The notes beneath the pieces were generated by a model, which searched no databases, was not told the DNA's origin, and saw nothing but the letters and a program-made list of their open reading frames with translations. Of a stretch of DNA of 27,925 bases, positions 16,440-23,417 are shown one piece after another. The stretch comes from JASFYU01 sp045046905 (lineage in GTDB: Bacteria; Bacteroidota; Bacteroidia; Flavobacteriales; Flavobacteriaceae), in the NCBI GenBank assembly GCA_045046905.1, contig JASFYU010000022.1:1-27925 (forward strand), written 5' to 3'. The first letter of the stretch is position 1. The number at the start of each line of letters is the position of its first letter. The position numbers were made by a program, and so were the translations under genes.

Positions 16440-16871
16440 TCAACAAGAAGAATCCCCAATAATCTTCCATTCCCCAGCTATTCTTTTAAAAACGATCATA
16501 AAAGTACCATTGATATCACCTACTTTTCGGCTTAAGAAATATTCGCCCATTACCCAATAGGCATCATCATTAATTTTGGTGATATTGGCGATTTTAAAAC
16601 GTAGCGTTCCCGTTTCTGCCGGACTGGGATACCTTTTTTTATAATTGTCCAAGGTAATCTGCCAGCCCTGAGTAATTTTACCGCCACTGAAATACGTCAG
16701 CGAATCCGATTTCCAATAGCCATCCATAAATCCCTCTAAATTGTAATCTGACCAAGCTTTTTCTTGGTCGGCGAGGAGTTTGCGAATGGTCTGTATATCA
16801 TCGGCGTCTGAAGCAGGGCTTGAACATGAGGCTAGTGATAGCAACAAAAGAATAATAGGTATGATTTTCAT
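16440..16871 (-). CDS. NTF2/SnoaL-like (DUF4440-type) lipoprotein
   Basis: A small lipoprotein with a signal peptide ending in SLAS-C (C16 counted from the chosen start). It has a single cone-shaped NTF2-like domain: an N-terminal helical part (IRKLLADQEKAWSDYNLEGFMDGY) and the typical C-terminal strands YWVMGEYFLSRK and GTFMIVFKRIAGEWKIIGD. The frame extends seven codons upstream to 16892, but the ATG at 16871 puts the charged MKII directly ahead of the hydrophobic core and is preferred. It is 143 residues long. The function of this family in Bacteroidota is not known; a ligand-binding or small enzymatic role is possible. It is convergent with the oxidase gene. Confidence 0.82.
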   Translation of the reverse strand: MKIIPIILLLLSLASCSSPASDADDIQTIRKLLADQEKAWSDYNLEGFMDGYWKSDSLTYFSGGKITQGWQITLDNYKKRYPSPAETGTLRFKIANITKINDDAYWVMGEYFLSRKVGDINGTFMIVFKRIAGEWKIIGDSSC

Positions 16872-16883
16872 TGAAATCGATTT

Positions 16884-16960
16884 TTCCCACAAGTGGGTTT
16901 ATTATGAAAATTCAAATGGGGTCGGTCTGTCTGCCAGACTGGTTTACCCGCCCCGGGCGT
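16884..16960 (+). repeat. Copy of the intergenic palindromic repeat
   Basis: CCCAC-AA-GTGGGTTTA at 16886-16901 is the box module. A degenerate second module CTGTCTGCCAGACTGGTTTA follows at about 16926-16945, and then a GC-rich GCCC-C-GGGC stem near 16950-16958. The element lies in the gap between the divergent lipoprotein and sulfatase genes. No TAnnTTTG promoter with correct spacing was found for either gene. Confidence 0.55.
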
Positions 16961-17072
16961 ATTGATTCAAATTAATAGGACAATATTTAGAATTTTGCCA
17001 AGCTGCTCATTATATAATCGGATGTCACATAATTCTTTACTATATTGTTTGCCTATAACTTAAAGGCTATAA

Positions 17073-18647
17073 ATGTATACATATATAAAGAGTTTTTCCT
17101 TTTTTCTTTTGGTGTCGATCTCAAGTATTTCTCATCTAAATGCACAAGAATCAAGGGCTGAGACAAAAAAACCAAACATTCTTTTTATTCTATCCGATGA
17201 TCATACATCACAGGCCTGGGGTATTTACGGTGGACTTTTAAAAGACTATGTTCAGAATACGAATATAAAACGACTCGCAAAAGAAGGCACTGTTTTAGAA
17301 AATGCCTTTTGTACAAATAGTATTTGCACTCCGAGTAGAGGTAGTATTCTTACGGGTCAGTACAGTCATATAAATCAAGTTTATACCTTGAGCGAACCCC
17401 TGCCTCAAGGGCATCCGAATATCGCCCGTACATTTTCAGAGAACGGCTACCAGACCGCCGTAATCGGAAAATGGCATTTGGTAGAACAGCCCGAGGGTTT
17501 TGATTATTTTAATGTGTTGCCCGGGCAGGGCCGGTATTGGAACCCTATTCTTAAGACTAAGGAAAATTGGAAAAATGGCTATAATAACACCGCCGGGAAG
17601 GAATACAAAGGATTTTCTACCGATGTGATTACCGATCTGACCATTCAACATTTAAAAAAGAGAGATACCTCAAAACCCTTTTTGATGTTCTGTAATTTTA
17701 AGGCCACCCATGAACCTTTTGATTATCCTGAACGTTTCAAATCACTGTATATCAATGACGAGATACCAGAACCTAAATCTCTGATGGATTTTGGCAAGCA
17801 AACTACCGGGCGCACTTTCAAAGGTCAAGTCTTGGAACATTTGGCCGATCGATGGAAAAAAGCTACTGAAACTGATACTTTCTGGACCACCTACCCCGGG
17901 CTTCCCTACCCTTTAGAAGGCCTAGATAGCGTTCAAAAAAGAAAGAAGATTTACCAAAAACTCGTCAAAGATTTTATGCGCTGCGGGGCGGCCATCGATG
18001 ATAATATCGGAAAGCTGCTAGACTATCTCGAAGCCGAAGGCCTTGCGGATAACACCATAGTTATTTACACTGCGGATCAGGGCTATTTTTTAGGGGAGCA
18101 TGGGTTTTTTGATAAACGACTCATTTATGAAGAATCATTGCGAATGCCCTTTGTAATTCGATATCCTAAAGAAATCAAAAGCGGACAGCGGATTGATGAT
18201 ATTATACTGAATATTGATTTTGCGGCCTTATTGGCCGATTATGCGGGTATAGAGAAACCGGCATATATACAAGGGCGAAGTTTTAGGGAGAACCTAAAAG
18301 GAAATACACCCGAGAACTGGCGCGAACAAATGTACTACAGGTATTGGTTGCATCATCCTGATCGGCCGGCACATTTCGGAATTCGTAATACACGCTACAA
18401 ATTGGCATTTTTCTATGGCCAGGGGTTGAATAAAAAAGGAACGTCTAAGAAAACTACAATACCGGCATGGGAATTTTATGATTTAGAAGAGGACCCCAAA
18501 GAATCTAGAAATGCCATCGATGATGAAAAATATGCTGATATTATTGTTGCAATGAAGAAAGCCTTGCAGCAAGAGCGCAAAAATTATAAAGATTTGGATG
18601 CAAATTACCCCCAAATGCAAGAGATACTCATCACACATGGAATTTAG
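17073..18647 (+). CDS. Secreted type I (S1) sulfatase
   Basis: A formylglycine-dependent sulfatase exported through a Sec signal peptide (about 1-24, cleavage after LNA). C85 in CTPSRGSILTG is the residue converted to formylglycine and R89 completes the motif. Other active-site residues are visible: D42-D43 (LSDDHT), K133/H135 (GKWHL), K210/H213 (FKATHE) and D335-Q336 (TADQGYFLGEHG), with K348. A Gln after the Asp in the metal site and the GEHGFFDKRLIYEESLRMP stretch recall N-acetylglucosamine-6-sulfatase-like enzymes, but the polysaccharide cannot be assigned. The length of 524 residues is typical. The gene sits next to uronate/KDG genes, which suggests sulfated glycan use. The maturation enzyme is not encoded here. 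Confidence 0.92.
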   Translation: MYTYIKSFSFFLLVSISSISHLNAQESRAETKKPNILFILSDDHTSQAWGIYGGLLKDYVQNTNIKRLAKEGTVLENAFCTNSICTPSRGSILTGQYSHINQVYTLSEPLPQGHPNIARTFSENGYQTAVIGKWHLVEQPEGFDYFNVLPGQGRYWNPILKTKENWKNGYNNTAGKEYKGFSTDVITDLTIQHLKKRDTSKPFLMFCNFKATHEPFDYPERFKSLYINDEIPEPKSLMDFGKQTTGRTFKGQVLEHLADRWKKATETDTFWTTYPGLPYPLEGLDSVQKRKKIYQKLVKDFMRCGAAIDDNIGKLLDYLEAEGLADNTIVIYTADQGYFLGEHGFFDKRLIYEESLRMPFVIRYPKEIKSGQRIDDIILNIDFAALLADYAGIEKPAYIQGRSFRENLKGNTPENWREQMYYRYWLHHPDRPAHFGIRNTRYKLAFFYGQGLNKKGTSKKTTIPAWEFYDLEEDPKESRNAIDDEKYADIIVAMKKALQQERKNYKDLDANYPQMQEILITHGI

Positions 18648-18660
18648 GGAAATTAGCAAA

Positions 18661-18960
18661 TTATTCCCACCAGTGGGTTTAATCTGCCTGACGGCAAAGG
18701 CAGGGTCGGAACTTCCTTTTTGCAGTTCCGGCTGAGGTAAAATACCAAATTTCGGTTTTTTGGCCCTAAAGCAAAAATGAAACTGTCGAAATACCCCTAT
18801 GGCTCTGCCTTGGGGATAGTCGGTTTCAATATTTTTTTATAAATTAATACACCCGAGCGATGTCTGCCTTATGGTGTGGGCAGGTCTATGAAATATGAAA
18901 AGGGAAAATCCTGAATCATTTTGATGGAAGTATCGTAAAATTAAACCCAATTGTGGGATA
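18661..18960. repeat. Repeat-rich intergenic region (box, hairpins, inverted box)
   Basis: This 300-base stretch between sulfatase and lipoprotein genes is packed with inverted repeats. They are the box CCCAC-CA-GTGGGTTTA (18666-18681), the hairpin CTGCCT...AGGCAG (18684-18703), GGAACT...AGTTCC (18708-18729), a degenerate TCTGCC...GGCAGG (about 18862-18883), and an inverted box TTAAACCCA-ATT-GTGGGATAA at 18941-18961. No open frame of interest is present. The outer boxes are in opposite orientations, so the whole segment resembles a composite element with box-like ends. Confidence 0.55.
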
Positions 18961-18975
18961 AAATCAATTCTGAAT

Positions 18976-19425
18976 ATGAAAATAATTAAAACTGGTCTAA
19001 TAGTAATGGCCCTATGTATTGTTGCAAGTTGCTCTGAATCAAACGGAGAGAAAGCTAGTATTATTACGAAAAGCGAGGTCTCCCGCGCGGTCGAGGCCTT
19101 GAATAATGCCTTGGTCGAACCTCAAACAAAATTATTCGAAGACCTTGTTTCCGAAAAATTAACGTATGGCCATTCAGGAGGAACCATTCAGAACAAACAA
19201 GAGTTTATAGATGATCTGGTAAATGGACCCTTTGATTTTTTATCGATAAATGCCTTAGATCAACAAATTACTATTTCTGGCAATACGGCCGTCGCTCGCC
19301 ATATTATGTCAGCTAAGGGAGAGAATAAAGGCGCATCTATAGATGTACATATCGGAATTATAATGATTTTTCAAAAGGAAAATGAGGAGCTGAAACTTTT
19401 GGCTAGGCAGGCATACAAGCTGTAA
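18976..19425 (+). CDS. DUF4440/NTF2-like lipoprotein
   Basis: A 149-residue lipoprotein with a signal peptide ending IVAS-C (C19) and an NTF2-like fold of the DUF4440 type. An N-terminal helix pair (SEVSRAVEALNNALVEPQ) precedes the conserved LTYGHSGGTIQNKQEFIDDL segment (about 62-81) and C-terminal strands (VHIGIIMIFQKENEELKLLAR). The role is unknown in the family. Context, between a sulfatase and the KDG kinase/aldolase pair, suggests it goes with carbohydrate use. It is a second protein of the same general fold as the lipoprotein on the other side of the sulfatase, but the two are not close in sequence. Confidence 0.85.
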   Translation: MKIIKTGLIVMALCIVASCSESNGEKASIITKSEVSRAVEALNNALVEPQTKLFEDLVSEKLTYGHSGGTIQNKQEFIDDLVNGPFDFLSINALDQQITISGNTAVARHIMSAKGENKGASIDVHIGIIMIFQKENEELKLLARQAYKL

Positions 19426-19514
19426 ATCTTAGTGTCCGAGGCGCAATTTCGAAAAAACTTCCACAAAATGAGATGAATATGTTAATTAATGAAAATTTGC
19501 CCTATAATAGACGG

Positions 19515-19529
19515 CATTTGAGTCAAATG
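19515..19529. promoter_or_regulatory. Operator-like palindrome upstream of kdgK
   Basis: CATTTGA-G-TCAAATG is a perfect 15-base inverted repeat 78 bases before the kdgK start. Its length and symmetry fit a homodimeric regulator site. No second copy was found in the window and no cognate regulator gene is adjacent. Confidence 0.4.
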
Positions 19530-19607
19530 GTTTTATTTCAAGTCGTAAATTGCCACTTTGAAAACAAATACTTACAAGGAGTATAACAGCTATTTAAAAA
19601 ATATTAA

Positions 19608-20648
19608 ATGAAAAAAGTAATAACTTTTGGGGAAATAATGTTGCGCTTGTCGCCTCCCGGTTTTTTAAGATTTTCACAGACGACAAGTTTTGATGTGGTT
19701 TATGGTGGGGGAGAGTCGAATGTAGCCGTATCCTTGGCTAATTATGGTGTTTCCGTAGATTTTGTAACTCGTTTGCCCAAGAATGATATCGGCGAATGTG
19801 CCCTGATGGAAATGCGAAAGAGAGGCGTAGGTGTTGATCAAATAATCTATGGTGGAGATCGCCTCGGAATTTATTTCTTAGAAACGGGTGCCGTTAGTCG
19901 GGGCAGTAAAGTAGTCTACGATAGAGCACATTCCGCAATTGCCGAAATCGAAGAAGGCATGATCGATTGGGGAAAAGTGTTCGCTGGATCCGAATGGTTT
20001 CATTGGACAGGTATTACCCCGGCCATTTCACAGGGTGCGGCCGATGTTTGTTTAGAAGCGGTTAAGGCAGCAAGAAAACTGGGCCTTACCATTTCAACCG
20101 ACTTAAACTATCGTGCTAAATTATGGAATTATGGCGTTGAGCCAGAAGGTATTATGACTGAATTGACCTCCTATTGCGATATCATTTTGGGTAATGAGGA
20201 AGATGCCGAAAAACATTTCGGTATCAAACCCGAAGGTTTGGATATTACCACTCAGGGCCATAATGTTAAGGCTGAAGCTTTTCTTTCGGTCTGTGAACAG
20301 ATGATGAAAAAATTTCCGAATGCCAAGAAAGTGATTACAACCTTAAGAGGGTCCATTTCGGCATCGCATAATACGTGGGCGGGTGTTTTATATGATGGTA
20401 AAACCATGTTTCAATCACCGCAGTACCAGATCACCGATATTGTCGATAGAGTAGGTGGCGGCGATTCTTTTATGGGTGGCTTGATTTACGGATTGCTACA
20501 GTACCCTGATGATGACCAAAACGCCTTGAATTTTGCAGTAGCGGCATCCTGTCTAAAGCATACCATAAAAGGCGATGCAAATTTAGTCACCGTAGATGAG
20601 GTTAAAAAATTAATGGGTGGCGATTCTTCTGGGCGTGTTGCCAGATAA
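19608..20648 (+). CDS. kdgK: 2-dehydro-3-deoxygluconokinase (PfkB family)
   Basis: A ribokinase-fold sugar kinase that phosphorylates 2-keto-3-deoxygluconate to KDPG in uronate catabolism. The N-terminal PfkB signature GGGESNVAVSLANYG (33-47) binds the sugar. The C-terminal DRVGGGDSFMGGLIYG (280-295) carries the catalytic base D286 and the anion hole. A NEEDA motif near 196-200 is also typical. The length of 346 residues agrees with Bacteroidota KdgK. The KDPG aldolase gene follows after 30 bases, so the two form an evident KDG-to-pyruvate/glyceraldehyde-3-phosphate pair. A 15-base palindrome lies upstream. Confidence 0.9.
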   Translation: MKKVITFGEIMLRLSPPGFLRFSQTTSFDVVYGGGESNVAVSLANYGVSVDFVTRLPKNDIGECALMEMRKRGVGVDQIIYGGDRLGIYFLETGAVSRGSKVVYDRAHSAIAEIEEGMIDWGKVFAGSEWFHWTGITPAISQGAADVCLEAVKAARKLGLTISTDLNYRAKLWNYGVEPEGIMTELTSYCDIILGNEEDAEKHFGIKPEGLDITTQGHNVKAEAFLSVCEQMMKKFPNAKKVITTLRGSISASHNTWAGVLYDGKTMFQSPQYQITDIVDRVGGGDSFMGGLIYGLLQYPDDDQNALNFAVAASCLKHTIKGDANLVTVDEVKKLMGGDSSGRVAR

Positions 20649-20678
20649 ACCATTTGAAATAGATTAATACAAAAAAAT

Positions 20679-21347
20679 ATGGCTCAATATTCGAGAATTG
20701 AAGTAGCAATGGTAATGAATGACACGGGCATGGTGCCTTTGTTTTATCATCCTGATATCGCCTTAGGAAAAAAAGTCTTGAAGGCATGTTATGATGGGGG
20801 TGCTAGGCTGATGGAGTTTACCGCAAGGGGTGATTTTGCTTTTGAGGTTTTTTTAGAACTGAACAAATTCGCCATAAGCGAACTCCCTGGTATGATTATG
20901 GGCGTAGGTTCAATTACCGATGCAGGAGCGGCATCTATGTACATGCAGATGGGCGCTAATTTTATTGTAACACCAGCATTGCGAGAAGATATCGCTATAG
21001 TTTGTAACCGTCGAAAAGTACTTTGGTCACCGGGCTGTGGTTCGTTGACCGAAATAAACAAGGCAGAAGAATTGGGCTGTGAAATCGTAAAACTATTTCC
21101 GGGATCTACCTATGGCCCTGGCTTTGTAAAAGCGATTAGAGGACCACAACCCTGGACCAATATTATGCCCACAGGTGGTGTTACTACCGAGGAGTCAAAT
21201 CTAAAGGCATGGTTCGATGCCGGAGTGACTTGTGTAGGCATGGGCTCTCAGTTAATTAGTAAAGATGTATTGGTAAAAAAGGATTTTAAAGGACTTGAAA
21301 AAACAGTCAGAGAAACACTGAAACTTATTAAAAGTTTGAGAAACTAA
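20679..21347 (+). CDS. eda: KDPG/KHG aldolase
   Basis: A class I aldolase that splits 2-keto-3-deoxy-6-phosphogluconate into pyruvate and glyceraldehyde-3-phosphate. E46 and R50 (LMEFTARG) correspond to the catalytic Glu and phosphate/carboxylate Arg, and K138 (IVKLFPGS) is the Schiff-base lysine. GVGSITD (75-81), TPA (98-100) and PTGGV (164-168) complete the barrel motifs. The length of 222 residues is normal. It follows kdgK closely on the same strand and is probably cotranscribed. A hairpin with a T run after it may end the transcript before the next gene. Confidence 0.92.
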   Translation: MAQYSRIEVAMVMNDTGMVPLFYHPDIALGKKVLKACYDGGARLMEFTARGDFAFEVFLELNKFAISELPGMIMGVGSITDAGAASMYMQMGANFIVTPALREDIAIVCNRRKVLWSPGCGSLTEINKAEELGCEIVKLFPGSTYGPGFVKAIRGPQPWTNIMPTGGVTTEESNLKAWFDAGVTCVGMGSQLISKDVLVKKDFKGLEKTVRETLKLIKSLRN

Positions 21348-21374
21348 GATGTGAAAAGTCTTTTGGGCATCCTT

Positions 21375-21408
21375 TTAATAGCCTTGCTAAGGCATATTAA
21401 TTTTTTAT
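21375..21408 (+). terminator. Intrinsic terminator after eda
   Basis: The stem TTAATAGCCTT / AAGGC-a-TATTAA (one bulged A) with loop GCT is followed immediately by TTTTTTAT. It starts 27 bases after the eda stop and ends 12 bases before the next ATG. It may terminate or attenuate between eda and the next gene. Confidence 0.65.
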
Positions 21409-21419
21409 AATTTATTTCG

Positions 21420-22253
21420 ATGAAAGTATTTAAAACTGAAGACGGAGCCGTAGTGGCCCATAATGAGAAGTTCTATGTCTTAACTGATATTGATTGGGAT
21501 GCTTTTATCAATAGAAAATCATTGTATCAGGCCCTGATCCAAGATATCAAAGAGGTCGATGCCAATGATACCATGCCTGACGATGCAATTGTTGAAACCC
21601 CTATAGGAAACCAAGAGATATGGGCATCGGGGGTGACTTATATGCGTAGTAAGGAAGCCCGTATGGAAGAATCAAAAGATGCCGGTGGCGGCACCTTTTA
21701 CGATCGTGTATATGATGCCGATCGGCCTGAGCTTTTCTTTAAGGCCACCCCTGCCAGAACGGTTGGCAATGGGGGAACGGTTCGTATTCGAAAAGATTCG
21801 ACCTGGAACGTGCCTGAACCTGAACTTACGCTTTTTATCTCCTCGGAGGCTACTATCGAGGGCTATACTATTGGTAATGATATGAGTTCTAGAAGTATCG
21901 AAGGCGAGAACCCCTTATACTTGCCCCAGGCAAAAACCTATGACGCCTGTGCAGGCTTAGGACCCTGTATTTACGTGCCTGAAATGCCGATTTCCTCAGA
22001 CACTTTGATTACTCTAGAAGTCTTTCGCAAGAATGAAAAGGTGTTTTCGGGAGAAATCCCCATTAGTAATATGAAAAGAAAACATACTGAGTTGGTAGAG
22101 TTTCTTTTTAGGGAATGTAGTTTTCCCAAAGGGGCATTCTTAATGACCGGTACAGGAATTATTCCGCCAGACGATTTCACCCTGCATTTAGAAGATGAGA
22201 TACGCATACATATTGATCATATCGGCACCTTGGTGAATTTTGTGGGGCAGTAA
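21420..22253 (+). CDS. Fumarylacetoacetase-family protein, 2-keto-3-deoxy sugar acid dehydratase-like
   Basis: A cytoplasmic FAH-superfamily enzyme of 277 residues. The metal-binding residues appear as E133 and E135 (VPEPELTLFIS) and D154 (IGNDMSSR), with K172 (QAKTYD) in the active site. The segments WASGVTYMRSKEAR (68-81) and YDRVYDADRPELFFK (94-108) are those I associate with the 2-keto-3-deoxy-D-arabinonate dehydratase (KdaD)-like branch rather than true fumarylacetoacetase. Such enzymes make alpha-ketoglutaric semialdehyde from C5 keto-deoxy acids. Other FAH-family reactions (hydrolysis or decarboxylation of beta-diketones) are possible. It lies behind kdgK-eda but after a likely terminator, so coexpression is uncertain. 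Confidence 0.8.
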   Translation: MKVFKTEDGAVVAHNEKFYVLTDIDWDAFINRKSLYQALIQDIKEVDANDTMPDDAIVETPIGNQEIWASGVTYMRSKEARMEESKDAGGGTFYDRVYDADRPELFFKATPARTVGNGGTVRIRKDSTWNVPEPELTLFISSEATIEGYTIGNDMSSRSIEGENPLYLPQAKTYDACAGLGPCIYVPEMPISSDTLITLEVFRKNEKVFSGEIPISNMKRKHTELVEFLFRECSFPKGAFLMTGTGIIPPDDFTLHLEDEIRIHIDHIGTLVNFVGQ

Positions 22254-22527
22254 GTTTTCGGTCTTTCCTTGTTGAATAGGTACATTTGTCTATTGTTGTT
22301 AGGAAAGAATGGTGTCTAGAATGAAATCATGGGCAAATACGGTTGTTTAAAGGTATTAATAAATGCTCTTTGTTTTTGATAGACGAGAACAGCTGTTTTT
22401 TGAACAGTTTAAAAATAGATGGTAAACGATTAGGATTCGCTGTGTTCTGTCTGACCTCTTATATCTAACAGCAGCGGTCTTATGTCTTAGCAATCATTAA
22501 ATAATATTTAATCCCTAATTTTAAGAA

Positions 22528-23412
22528 ATGTCAACAATAAAAGATTTAGCCGAAAGGCACGAATTAGTTTCTACACTTTTTAAGTGGCCAGCATCTTTGG
22601 AAGAATGGGAAACATACAAACTCAGTGATGATCAAGTTGCTCATTTTCATGAATATGGTTATGTATCTGACATAAAAGTATTGAATGAGGAGCAAATAGA
22701 AGTTTTACGCAAAGAACTGTCTGAGATCGTAGATCCTAAACACCCAGCACATCATTTGTTCTACGAATTTCATAGTAATCAATCTTCGGATGCCAATGCG
22801 GTCTTATTTCATTCCTTGGGGCATTGGCGAATAACCAAAGGTTTTCACGATGTATTGTGGAACCCCGCTTTTGTTATGGCCGCACATCAGTTATTAGAAA
22901 ATAAGCCTGTTCGCTTCTGGCATGATCAATTGTTCTGCAAGCCGGCAAAACATGGTGGAGTAGTGGCCTGGCATCAAGATTATTCTTATTGGACACGAAC
23001 GGTTGCGATGCAACATTTGACTTGTTGGACAGGGCTAGATGATGCCACTACCGAAAACGGATGTCTTCATTATATACCTAAAAGTCATAGATGGGGTTTG
23101 TTGAATGCCCCGGACTTAACAGGTGATATGGAAGGCCTTATGGCGTACCTTACCAAAGAACAAAAGGCCGAGTTTAAACCAGTAGCTATTGAAATGAAGA
23201 AGGGCTATGCCACTTTTCATCACCCATTAATGGTACATGGATCCTATGAAAATAAATCGCCTATTAGCCGAAGGGCCTTTGTTTTGAATGTTTTTGCAGA
23301 TGGCACCATTAGCAATACGAATGATGAGCTCTTAAAAGGAGTACCACCAATACCCAAGGGAGAAAAGATGCAAGGAAAATTTTTCCCAATGCTTTATGAC
23401 CCTATACACTGA
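22528..23412 (+). CDS. Phytanoyl-CoA dioxygenase (PhyH) family protein
   Basis: A 2-oxoglutarate/Fe(II) oxygenase-fold protein of 294 residues. The iron triad is complete: H149 and D151 (AWHQDYSYW) and H237 (HHPLMVHGSYEN). R248 or R249 (SRRAFVLNVF) is placed to bind the co-substrate carboxylate. The CLHYIPKSHRWG stretch is also characteristic. Members hydroxylate lipids, amino acids or small metabolites, and the substrate here is unknown. The gene stands alone, 274 bases after the FAH-family gene, and meets the opposite-strand flavoprotein gene with only five bases between stops. No TAnnTTTG box was found upstream; a small AACAGCTGTT palindrome lies in the gap. Confidence 0.88.
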   Translation: MSTIKDLAERHELVSTLFKWPASLEEWETYKLSDDQVAHFHEYGYVSDIKVLNEEQIEVLRKELSEIVDPKHPAHHLFYEFHSNQSSDANAVLFHSLGHWRITKGFHDVLWNPAFVMAAHQLLENKPVRFWHDQLFCKPAKHGGVVAWHQDYSYWTRTVAMQHLTCWTGLDDATTENGCLHYIPKSHRWGLLNAPDLTGDMEGLMAYLTKEQKAEFKPVAIEMKKGYATFHHPLMVHGSYENKSPISRRAFVLNVFADGTISNTNDELLKGVPPIPKGEKMQGKFFPMLYDPIH

Positions 23413-23417
23413 TAGCG

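Noticed and set aside
17040..17072. Possible promoter TATTGTTTG before the sulfatase
   Set aside because: Three bases rather than two separate TA from TTTG, so it is not a proper TAnnTTTG box, and no -33 element is aligned.
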